Origin: Bacteroidota bacterium | Lineage (GTDB): Bacteria > Bacteroidota > Bacteroidia > Chitinophagales > Chitinophagaceae | Assembly (NCBI GenBank): GCA_023423835.1 | Contig: JAFAEW010000111.1 | Location: 1-6,881 of the forward strand | Length of the DNA stretch: 6,881 nucleotides | Reading direction: 5' to 3' | Shown: positions 1 through 5,396 of the stretch, piece after piece | Numbering within the stretch: the first letter of the stretch is position 1 | Layout of the letters: the number at the start of each line of letters is the position of its first letter | Program-made: the position numbers and the translations under genes | Notes under the pieces: generated by a model | The model's input: the letters and a program-made list of their open reading frames with translations, nothing else | The model's database searches: none | Told to the model about the DNA's origin: nothing

Positions 1-464
1 GCCGTTTAACCGGATCATTCAGCAATGATTGCGGTGTAGCCGGAGGTCTTGGTGCCAGTGCCGCTAAGGGTGATTGCGGTTATTTTGCACCTCCTTCCAA
101 ACCTGGAGAATATGGTGCAACCGGCGCGCACAAGATGAACCGTTCTAAGCTGCCATTGCCCGCTGGAGAAAGCTTGCTGAAGATCCTCGGCGGCATCAGT
201 ATGGATATCTCTCCCAATCCGGTTTTGCATTCTACAAAAATTGAAATCAAAATGGATTTTGCAGCAAATGTTCGCGTTCAGATTTACGATCAATTCGGAA
301 ATTTGGCCCGTACTATTGTGAATGGCAATCTAAGCCAGGGTGTTCATCAATATTCATGGAACCGAATGACCGACAGAGGTTCAAGGGCTCCTCAGGGATA
401 TTATTTCGTAAAGGTAATATCAGAGGCCGGAGAAGTTTCTCAACAAATTCTGGTAATGAATTAG
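1..464 (+). CDS. 3' end of a secreted protein with a T9SS/FlgD-like C-terminal sorting domain (partial)
   Basis: The reading frame is open from base 3 through the TAG at 462-464, giving 153 visible residues. The true start lies before the window, and the ATG at 135 is internal. Residues 1-44 are Gly/Ala-rich with two DCG-type cysteines (NDCGVAGG and GDCGYF). After a linker (about 45-68) comes a domain of about 85 residues that begins DISPNP, continues through RVQIYDQFGN and GVHQYSWNRMTDRG, and ends PQGYYFVKV...QQILVMN. This PNP...IYDxxGN...GxxxxxW...GxYxxxV layout is that of type IX secretion C-terminal domains and the related FlgD Ig-like fold. In Bacteroidota such domains send proteins across the outer membrane and are normally cleaved during surface attachment. 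The passenger's function cannot be read from this fragment. A strong terminator follows at once. Domain assignment is fairly sure; FlgD-like versus strict sorting domain is open. Confidence 0.85.
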   Translation, partial: RLTGSFSNDCGVAGGLGASAAKGDCGYFAPPSKPGEYGATGAHKMNRSKLPLPAGESLLKILGGISMDISPNPVLHSTKIEIKMDFAANVRVQIYDQFGNLARTIVNGNLSQGVHQYSWNRMTDRGSRAPQGYYFVKVISEAGEVSQQILVMN

Positions 465-484
465 TATAAGAATTTTTTTGCGTG

Positions 485-524
485 AAGTGGAGCTGCACTT
501 TTGATTGCAGCTCCACTTTTTTTT
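485..524 (+). terminator. Rho-independent terminator of the secreted-protein gene
   Basis: A perfect 13-bp inverted repeat (AAGTGGAGCTGCA at 485-497 and TGCAGCTCCACTT at 506-518) encloses an 8-base loop, and the T-run 517-524 follows directly. It starts 20 bp after the stop codon of the plus-strand gene. The U-tract exists only for plus-strand transcription; on the minus strand the hairpin is preceded by A's and followed by CACGC and then more A's. It should therefore work mainly for the plus-strand gene, although the same hairpin sits just after the stop of the opposing desulfurase gene and could stabilise that mRNA's 3' end. Confidence 0.9.
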
Positions 525-1662
525 ATATAATTTCTTTCAGCGTATTGATGAGTGCGTCGATTTCGGATCTAGTGTTGTGCTTGCAAAACGAGAATCTGAC
601 AGGAATTATATCGTCCCTGTGGCTGATTGATTTGATTACATGGCTGCCGGTGCTTGCCCCGCTGCTGCATGCGCTACCACCACTTGCACAGATGTTATGT
701 ATGTCAAGGTTAAAAAGCAACATTTCAGTTTTTTCCGTTTTGGGAAAGCTTACATTCAAAACGGTGTATAAACTTCTGCCGTTGGGATCTCCGTTGAAAC
801 TGATATTGTCAAAATTTTCAGTGAGCCTTTCCATCATGTAATTTCTCAAGGCACGGATGTTGGTCTCATCCTGCCCGAAATTTTCGGTTGCCAGTTCGAG
901 TGCTTTCGCAAAACCTACGATTCCATAAAGATTTTCCGTTCCTGCCCGCATGTTTCTTTCCTGTGCGCCTCCCTGCATGAAGGGATGAATTTTTATATTA
1001 CGATTGATATACAGCATTCCAACGCCTTTTGGTCCGTGAAATTTGTGGCCCGCGCCGGAAATGAAGTCAACCGGAGTGTTCGCAAGGTCAAACGGAAAAT
1101 GTCCTACCGTTTGAACAGTATCGCTGAAGAAATAGGCGTTATACTTTTTACATATATTTCCAACAAGGGTCAGATCGATCATATTGCCGATCTCGTTGTT
1201 GGCATGCATCAGAGTTACCAATACCTTCTTTCCGGTTGATTTCAAAAGATTTTCAAGATCTTCCAGATCAATATGACCGTTTTCAGTCAGCTTAACATAG
1301 CCGACTTCAACCTCACCTTTTTTATCAAAATGTTCCACCGTATGCAACGTAGCGTGGTGTTCAATGGGAGAAGTAATGATGTACGTACATCCAAGATCAT
1401 TGATTGCCGCATTGATGACGGTATTCGTACTTTCTGTGCCGCCACTCGTGAAAAATATTTCCGACGGATGGGCATTTAATAACCTCGCTACGGTTTTTCT
1501 CGCATTTTCAACGGCCAGCCGTGTTTCCCGCCCGTAACTGTAGATAGAAGACGGGTTTCCAAAATGGGTGGTCAAATAAGGCATCATTGCCTCCAAAACC
1601 GCTTCATCGAGACTGGTAGTGGCAGCATTATCAAAATAAATTCTTTTGCGTGGCTCTGTCAT
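523..1662 (-). CDS. Cysteine desulfurase (NifS/IscS-type, PLP-dependent)
   Basis: Removes sulfur from L-cysteine (giving alanine) as an enzyme-bound persulfide for Fe-S clusters, tRNA thiolation or other sulfur acceptors; cytoplasmic. Numbered from the ATG at 1662 (379 residues), the fold-type I hallmarks are present: IYFDNAATT near the N-terminus, SGGTEST at about 73-79, EHHAT with His103, MHANNEIG at about 152-159, SDTVQ with Asp181 and Gln184, the PLP lysine Lys207 in GHKFHGPKG, and RAGTEN at about 239-244. The catalytic cysteine is Cys332 in GGSACSSGAS, the group I (NifS/IscS) loop rather than the SufS RxGHHC form. These positions fall within a few residues of those in E. coli IscS. An in-frame ATG at 1713 would add 17 residues of unrelated sequence, so 1662 is preferred because homologues begin just before YFDNAATT. 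No iscU or sufE-like partner is adjacent. The stop codon lies in the T-run of the opposing terminator. Confidence 0.93.
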   Translation of the reverse strand: MTEPRKRIYFDNAATTSLDEAVLEAMMPYLTTHFGNPSSIYSYGRETRLAVENARKTVARLLNAHPSEIFFTSGGTESTNTVINAAINDLGCTYIITSPIEHHATLHTVEHFDKKGEVEVGYVKLTENGHIDLEDLENLLKSTGKKVLVTLMHANNEIGNMIDLTLVGNICKKYNAYFFSDTVQTVGHFPFDLANTPVDFISGAGHKFHGPKGVGMLYINRNIKIHPFMQGGAQERNMRAGTENLYGIVGFAKALELATENFGQDETNIRALRNYMMERLTENFDNISFNGDPNGRSLYTVLNVSFPKTEKTEMLLFNLDIHNICASGGSACSSGASTGSHVIKSISHRDDIIPVRFSFCKHNTRSEIDALINTLKEII

Positions 1663-1750
1663 CGTTATAGAAATTACAGTGAAGCAGCTTCCCGTTATTT
1701 TCAGGCTTATCAACGGTCGAAGTAAGCTTCAGAATTGAAAGAAAGTGGTG

Positions 1751-1758
1751 CAAAGGTA
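1751..1758 (-). promoter_or_regulatory. Putative -7 element upstream of the cysteine desulfurase
   Basis: Read on the minus strand this is TACCTTTG, a full match to the Bacteroidota -7 consensus TAnnTTTG. It lies about 88 bases before the preferred ATG at 1662, in the 135-bp gap after the mutase gene. No clear TTG lies at the usual -33 spacing, only T-rich sequence. If real, it gives the desulfurase its own transcript with a leader of roughly 80 bases, separate from read-through out of the upstream gene. Confidence 0.45.
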
Positions 1759-1797
1759 AATTTCGTCCGGTAAAAATAAAAATGCCGGCCGGAATCT

Positions 1798-3177
1798 TTA
1801 CATGCATTCTTTTATGTCGAGCATGATCTTCTTTGCAATATTGGCAGCGGTAGTTTCAAAATTGCTTTCTGCATAAATTCTGATGATCGGCTCCGTATTG
1901 CTTGACCGCAGATGAACCCAATCGTTGTCGAACTCAATTTTCAATCCGTCCTCGGTATTAATCGGATGGCTCTTATATTTCTTTTGAATATGTTTCAAAA
2001 TCTCCCTTACATCAACTCCGTTTTGCAGTTCGATCTTATTTTTGCTGATGAAATAGTCCGGATATTCTTTTCTTAATTTCGAAGCGCTTTTTCTGCTCAG
2101 TGCAAGATGGCTCAAAAACAGTGCGATTCCAATTAATGCATCCCGTCCGAAGTGAAGATCAGGCAATATGATGCCTCCATTTCCTTCCCCGCCGATAACG
2201 GCATCCACTTCCTTCATTTTCTTCACCACATTTACCTCACCCACTGCACTTGGAAAATATTCTCCCCCATGTTTCAAGGTAATGTCCTTCAGCGCACGTG
2301 TTGATGAAAGATTGCTGACTGTATTTCCTTTTCTTCTTTGCAGAACATAATCAGCAACGGCTACGAGTGTAAATTCTTCCCCGAAAATAGATCCGTCCTC
2401 ATTTACCAATGCCAGCCTGTCAACGTCGGGATCAACCGCAATTCCCAAATGCGCATGTTGTCTGTTGACCTCATTGCAAAGAGAATTTAAATTTTCCGGA
2501 AGCGGCTCAGGATTGTGTTCAAATTTTCCGGTGATTTCCTCATTAAGCAAGACAATGTCTTTTACACCCAGCGCTTTCAGCAGTTCCGGAATCGCAATAG
2601 CACCCGAACTGTTGATGACGTCGGCTACAATTTTGAATTTACATTTTTTGATTGCCTCTACGTCTACAAGCGGATGTGATGTAATCGCATTGATATGGTT
2701 TGCCAATGCTTCATGATCTTCGGTTACGCCGCCCAATTTATCGACAGAAACAAAGTTGAATCTTTCCGCCTCAGCTATTTCCAACACCTTTTCACCGGTT
2801 TCGGCGTCAATAAATTCGCCCTTTTCATTCAACAGCTTCAAGGCATTCCATTCTTTTGGATTGTGACTCGCCGTTACAATTATTCCTCCCGCTGCTTTAT
2901 GAAATTTAACCGCCATTTCCACTGTTGGCGTGGTGCTCAGACCGAGATCTATCACGTCGATTCCAATAGAATTTAATGTAGCGGTTACGAATGATTGCAC
3001 CATTTTTCCACTGATGCGCCCGTCTCTGCCCACAACGACTTTTTTTGTGGATGAATTTTCTAATAAAAGGGTTCCAAATGCTGCAGTAAATTTTACAACA
3101 TCGATCGGGCTTAATGATTCTCCGGGTTTTCCTCCAATTGTTCCCCTAATCCCTGAAATGCTTTTAATTAAAGCCAT
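1798..3177 (-). CDS. glmM: Phosphoglucosamine mutase-like alpha-D-phosphohexomutase
   Basis: Alpha-D-phosphohexomutases interconvert hexose 6- and 1-phosphates; in Bacteroidota this form is usually assigned to GlmM, which makes glucosamine-1-phosphate for UDP-GlcNAc and cell-wall synthesis. The protein is 459 residues, a normal length. Visible signatures in order: SISGIRGTIGG at about 6-16; the active-site phosphoserine loop TASHNP with Ser104; the metal-binding loop DPDVDR at 249-254; the sugar-recognition loop GGEGNGG at 329-335; and the phosphate-binding loop RSSNTEP at 424-430. The sugar loop differs from the GEQSGH of classical proteobacterial GlmM and from the GEMSGH of PMM/PGM enzymes, and RSSNTEP resembles the PMM/PGM type. 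Exact substrate preference (glucosamine, mannose or glucose phosphate) is therefore less certain than the family. It starts at the ATG at 3177, beginning MALIKSISGIRG, as homologues do. It is divergent from the methyltransferase gene and upstream of the desulfurase on the same strand. Confidence 0.92.
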   Translation of the reverse strand: MALIKSISGIRGTIGGKPGESLSPIDVVKFTAAFGTLLLENSSTKKVVVGRDGRISGKMVQSFVTATLNSIGIDVIDLGLSTTPTVEMAVKFHKAAGGIIVTASHNPKEWNALKLLNEKGEFIDAETGEKVLEIAEAERFNFVSVDKLGGVTEDHEALANHINAITSHPLVDVEAIKKCKFKIVADVINSSGAIAIPELLKALGVKDIVLLNEEITGKFEHNPEPLPENLNSLCNEVNRQHAHLGIAVDPDVDRLALVNEDGSIFGEEFTLVAVADYVLQRRKGNTVSNLSSTRALKDITLKHGGEYFPSAVGEVNVVKKMKEVDAVIGGEGNGGIILPDLHFGRDALIGIALFLSHLALSRKSASKLRKEYPDYFISKNKIELQNGVDVREILKHIQKKYKSHPINTEDGLKIEFDNDWVHLRSSNTEPIIRIYAESNFETTAANIAKKIMLDIKECM

Positions 3178-3200
3178 TCAAATCATTTTTTTGGTATCGG

Positions 3201-3208
3201 CAAACATA
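3201..3208 (-). promoter_or_regulatory. Putative -7 element of the phosphohexomutase gene
   Basis: Minus-strand TATGTTTG, a full match to TAnnTTTG, 23 bases before the ATG at 3177. The nearest good upstream TTG is about 26 bases away, longer than the usual 19-21, so the -33 half is weak. It predicts a short leader of under 20 bases, without a Shine-Dalgarno sequence, as is common in Bacteroidota. Confidence 0.5.
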
Positions 3209-3323
3209 AATCAAAATAATTGATTTTGGTAAGGCAATGTGCCTCGAACTACAATTCCTGATGATTTTCCTTACGTCCTCATAGCGGAGAATCCGCCTGA
3301 CGGGTTTTGACCGCCGAATGAAG

Positions 3324-3331
3324 TATTTTCG
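3324..3331 (+). promoter_or_regulatory. Weak candidate -7 element of the methyltransferase gene
   Basis: TATTTTCG matches TAnnTTTG at all but one fixed position and lies 18 bases before the ATG at 3350. A TTTG at 3306-3309 is upstream, but the 14-base spacing is shorter than the usual 19-21. The position is plausible, the sequence only approximate. Confidence 0.25.
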
Positions 3332-3349
3332 CCTGTTTAAAAAAACGAA

Positions 3350-4087
3350 ATGTCTGAAAACGAATGGTTTATTGACTGGTTTAGCTCCCCTTATTATGAG
3401 CAATTGTATTTTCGGCGGAATGAAAAAGAAGCGTTTGTTTTCATCCAGGCGCTTATCGGATATTTGAATCCACGCCCTAATAGCCGCATGCTCGATGTAG
3501 GGTGTGGCACAGGAAGGCACAGCAAGTTGCTGGCCGAAAACGGTTTTGATGTTACCGGAATCGATCTTTCCCTTCCCTCAATTGAAGCGGCGAAAAAATC
3601 TGAGAAAGAAAACCTGCATTTTTACAGACACGATATGCGATTGCCGTTCTACGTCAACTATTTCAACTATGCCTTCAACTTTTTTACCAGCTTCGGATAT
3701 TTCAAGTCACAACGCGAGCATGATAACGCAATCAAGAGCATGGTGAGCAGTTTGTTGCCCGATGGAATTTTGGTGATCGACTATCTCAATGTCCATTATG
3801 CTGCCCTTCACCTCCGGGAATATGAATCGCTTCAGATTGAGGGCATCGATTATGACATCCACCGCTGGCAAAGCGAATCCTATTTTTTTAAAACAATTGA
3901 TATAAATGATCAGGGAAGCAAATTTTCCTTCACTGAAAAAGTCAGGAAGTTTACGTTAGACGATTTCAGGGAAATGCTGCAGAAAAACGGTATGGAAATA
4001 AAAGCTGTATTTGGAAATTATAAACTGCAGCCATTTGATGTACAGCAATCTAACCGTTTGATTATAATTGCAGAGAAGATCAGTTAA
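3350..4087 (+). CDS. Class I SAM-dependent methyltransferase, substrate unknown
   Basis: A 245-residue cytoplasmic protein with the Rossmann-type methyltransferase fold. Motif I is MLDVGCGTGRHS (about 47-58). The acidic residue that binds the SAM ribose follows in VTGIDLS (Asp72). A motif II-like HDMRLPF is at about 94-100 and FNFFTSFGYF at about 109-118. LLPDGILVIDY (about 135-145) matches the usual strand before motif III. The N-terminal segment, rich in Trp, Phe and Tyr (EWFIDWFSSPYYEQLYFRR), precedes the core and probably helps cover the active site. The C-terminal half (about 165-245) is a beta-rich extension ending NRLIIIAEK, which looks like the last core strand. Nothing here identifies the substrate; small molecule, lipid or tRNA are all possible. 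The ATG at 3350 follows an A-rich leader without a Shine-Dalgarno sequence. The beta-barrel gene follows closely and may be partly co-transcribed. Confidence 0.88.
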   Translation: MSENEWFIDWFSSPYYEQLYFRRNEKEAFVFIQALIGYLNPRPNSRMLDVGCGTGRHSKLLAENGFDVTGIDLSLPSIEAAKKSEKENLHFYRHDMRLPFYVNYFNYAFNFFTSFGYFKSQREHDNAIKSMVSSLLPDGILVIDYLNVHYAALHLREYESLQIEGIDYDIHRWQSESYFFKTIDINDQGSKFSFTEKVRKFTLDDFREMLQKNGMEIKAVFGNYKLQPFDVQQSNRLIIIAEKIS

Positions 4088-4105
4088 AAGATGAGAATAA
4101 AAAAA

Positions 4106-4113
4106 TACTTTTG
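4106..4113 (+). promoter_or_regulatory. Putative -7 element of the beta-barrel gene
   Basis: TACTTTTG is a full match to TAnnTTTG, in the short gap between the methyltransferase stop (4087) and the beta-barrel start, 23 bases before the ATG at 4137. No TTG lies at the usual -33 distance. It suggests an independent transcript for the barrel gene. It also favours the 4137 start over the ATG at 4128, which would leave a leader of only about 8 bases. Confidence 0.42.
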
Positions 4114-4136
4114 ATACTAAATCGTTAATGGATATC

Positions 4137-4751
4137 ATGAAAAAACTTTTGTTATCGCTTTTTATTTTATCGGTATTAAAAGGAGAGGCGCAGAATGTTC
4201 CGCCAACCTATTCAGGAGAAGGTGAGAGCGGCGGATTCAGAAAGGAGAATATTTTTATCGGCGGAGCCTTAAACCTTGGATTTGCTGCCAACACTTTCGG
4301 CGTGGGTGTTAATCCGGAGATCGGATACAGCATTTCGAAATGGCTCGATGCGGGACTGGCCTTCAACTTCAATTACGCTTCACAGCGGGCCGATCCCTAC
4401 TACAATGGCAACGTCCGGCAGCGGAACTTCAGTTATGGTGCGGGTCCGTTTTTACGCGTGTACCCGGTTCCGTTTATCTTTCTGACGGCGCAGCTTGAGC
4501 AAAACTGGAGCAACATCAACTTTAAGGATTATAATTCGGGAACGACCAGCAAGTTTTCTTACGATGCCACAAGCCTTATTGCGGGAATCGCTTATACGCA
4601 ACGAATAATCGGACAAAGCAGTTTTTACACCATGATAGGACTCGACCTTTTAAACGATCCTTACAGCCCGTACCGGGATTATAACAACCGAGCCATTCCT
4701 ATCATAAAAGGTGGTTTTGATTTCTATCTTCGTCCAGCCCGAAAAAGATAG
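4137..4751 (+). CDS. Small outer-membrane beta-barrel protein, function unknown
   Basis: A 204-residue protein with a clear signal peptide: MKK, a hydrophobic core LLLSLFILSVL, and a likely cleavage site after GEAQ, an ending common in Bacteroidota. The mature part starts with a short Gly/Ser linker (YSGEGESGG). It then shows alternating aromatic/hydrophobic strands joined by polar loops, for example NIFIGGALNLGF, VNPEIGYSIS, LDAGLAFNFNYA, FSYGAGPFLRVY, FIFLTAQLEQNW, SLIAGIAYTQRI, FYTMIGLDLL and PIIKGGFDFYL. About eight such strands fit a small barrel in the outer membrane. The C-terminus is LRPARKR instead of the terminal Phe classical for proteobacterial barrels. An in-frame ATG at 4128 would add only MDI; 4137 is preferred because MKK directly opens the signal peptide. 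Its last 50 bases overlap the converging LOG-family gene. Membrane location is well supported; no specific role can be assigned. Confidence 0.82.
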   Translation: MKKLLLSLFILSVLKGEAQNVPPTYSGEGESGGFRKENIFIGGALNLGFAANTFGVGVNPEIGYSISKWLDAGLAFNFNYASQRADPYYNGNVRQRNFSYGAGPFLRVYPVPFIFLTAQLEQNWSNINFKDYNSGTTSKFSYDATSLIAGIAYTQRIIGQSSFYTMIGLDLLNDPYSPYRDYNNRAIPIIKGGFDFYLRPARKR

Positions 4752-5265
4752 CATCGGGAGTGTCATAGACGTCAATCATTTCGCGCCAGTTGGAATGCAA
4801 AAAGCCGTGCACCTGCATGTGGTTGATGTGACCGATCAGATAGTTGTAGAATCCGGCAGTATTTAAAAGGATAATTTTTTTGTTGTGGAGGCTCAGGGCG
4901 TTCCAGGTAGCCATTTCAAACATTTCATCGAGCGTACCGTTTCCTCCCGGCAAAATGATGGCAGCATCGCAAAGATCGTACATCATTTTTTTACGGGTAT
5001 GCATATCGAGGACGATATGGAGCTTGCTTAAATGTTCATGTTGCCTTTCTTTGCCCTTCAGGACCTCCGGAATTACACCAATTACATTTCCTCCGGATTC
5101 TAAAACGGCGTCGGCAATTGCTCCCATCAATCCGGTACGACCGCCACCATATACCAGCGAAATATTAAGTTCGGCAATCCGCTTGCCGAGATCCCTCGCA
5201 TGTTGCACAAAAATGGGATCATCGCCACAATTCGAACCACAAAAGACCGCTACTGATTTGAACAT
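4702..5265 (-). CDS. LOG-family protein (TIGR00730-type putative cytokinin riboside 5'-monophosphate phosphoribohydrolase)
   Basis: Characterised LOG-family enzymes cleave the N-glycosidic bond of (modified) adenosine 5'-monophosphate, releasing a free base and ribose 5-phosphate. Outside plants and their associates the natural role is often unclear; AMP-type nucleotide hydrolysis is the safest guess. The protein is 187 residues, the usual single-domain length, with a Rossmann-like fold: VAVFCGSNCG (about 5-14), VYGGGRTGLMG (about 38-48), GGNVIGVIPE (about 58-67), DMHTRKKMM with Arg91-Lys92, and the signature PGGNGTLDE at 106-114, matching PGGxGTxxE with Glu114. Family members often have Tyr at the x position; here it is Asn109. 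The C-terminal tail (GLDEDRNQNHLL) is encoded in the 50 bp that also encode, on the other strand, the end of the beta-barrel gene. The start is the ATG at 5265, just before FKSVAVFCGS as in homologues. Confidence 0.9.
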   Translation of the reverse strand: MFKSVAVFCGSNCGDDPIFVQHARDLGKRIAELNISLVYGGGRTGLMGAIADAVLESGGNVIGVIPEVLKGKERQHEHLSKLHIVLDMHTRKKMMYDLCDAAIILPGGNGTLDEMFEMATWNALSLHNKKIILLNTAGFYNYLIGHINHMQVHGFLHSNWREMIDVYDTPDAIFFGLDEDRNQNHLL

Positions 5266-5317
5266 CTGCTTTATTTTCAGGTGAAATAAAATTATAGTTT
5301 CCTATTTTAGCACCATT

Positions 5318-5325
5318 CAAAGGTA
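5318..5325 (-). promoter_or_regulatory. Putative -7 element of the LOG-family gene
   Basis: Minus-strand TACCTTTG, the same octamer as upstream of the desulfurase and a full match to TAnnTTTG. It lies 52 bases before the ATG at 5265. A minus-strand TTTG at 5350-5353 could be the -33 element, though the 24-base spacing is a little long. Of the promoters proposed here this has the best two-part match. Confidence 0.5.
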
Positions 5326-5326
5326 A

Positions 5327-5342
5327 TTTTCAAGATTGAAAA
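5327..5342. repeat. Inverted repeat (operator-like) in the LOG/symporter divergent region
   Basis: TTTTCAA (5327-5333), spacer GA, TTGAAAA (5336-5342): perfect 7-bp arms around 2 bases, too tight for an RNA hairpin but typical of a dimeric regulator's binding site. It sits between the candidate -33 and -7 elements of the LOG-family gene and 55 bases before the symporter start, so a bound protein could affect both genes. The sequence is A/T-rich, so chance is a real alternative. Confidence 0.35.
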
Positions 5343-5396
5343 AAAATTCCAAACCTTTAAATTCACCGGATAGTTATTCAAAGCTAAAACGCAGGC

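Noticed and set aside
135..464. A complete 109-residue protein starting at the ATG at 135
   Set aside because: The same frame is open back to base 3 with plausible protein sequence, and a sorting domain must be the tail of a longer secreted protein, so the ATG is internal.
482..841. Plus-strand open frame of 119 codons
   Set aside because: It lies entirely opposite the well-supported cysteine desulfurase, its start is inside the terminator hairpin, and its product has no recognisable family features.
1663..1713. Longer desulfurase start at 1713
   Set aside because: The extra 17 residues match nothing before the conserved YFDNAATT and would place a leader palindrome in coding sequence; 1662 is a better start.
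1766..1797. CCGGCCGG palindrome with T-rich sequence as a terminator of the mutase gene
   Set aside because: The 8-bp palindrome has no loop, and the alternative TCCGG/CCGGA pairing has only 5 bp around an 18-base loop, so it does not make a convincing hairpin before the T-rich tract.
3164..3520. Minus-strand open frame of 118 codons across the mutase/methyltransferase gap
   Set aside because: It overlaps the start of the mutase and the N-terminal half of the methyltransferase, has a highly basic, implausible composition and no family signature.
4880..5284. Plus-strand open frame of 134 codons
   Set aside because: It is antisense to the LOG-family gene, whose PGGxGTxxE signature and full length are unambiguous.
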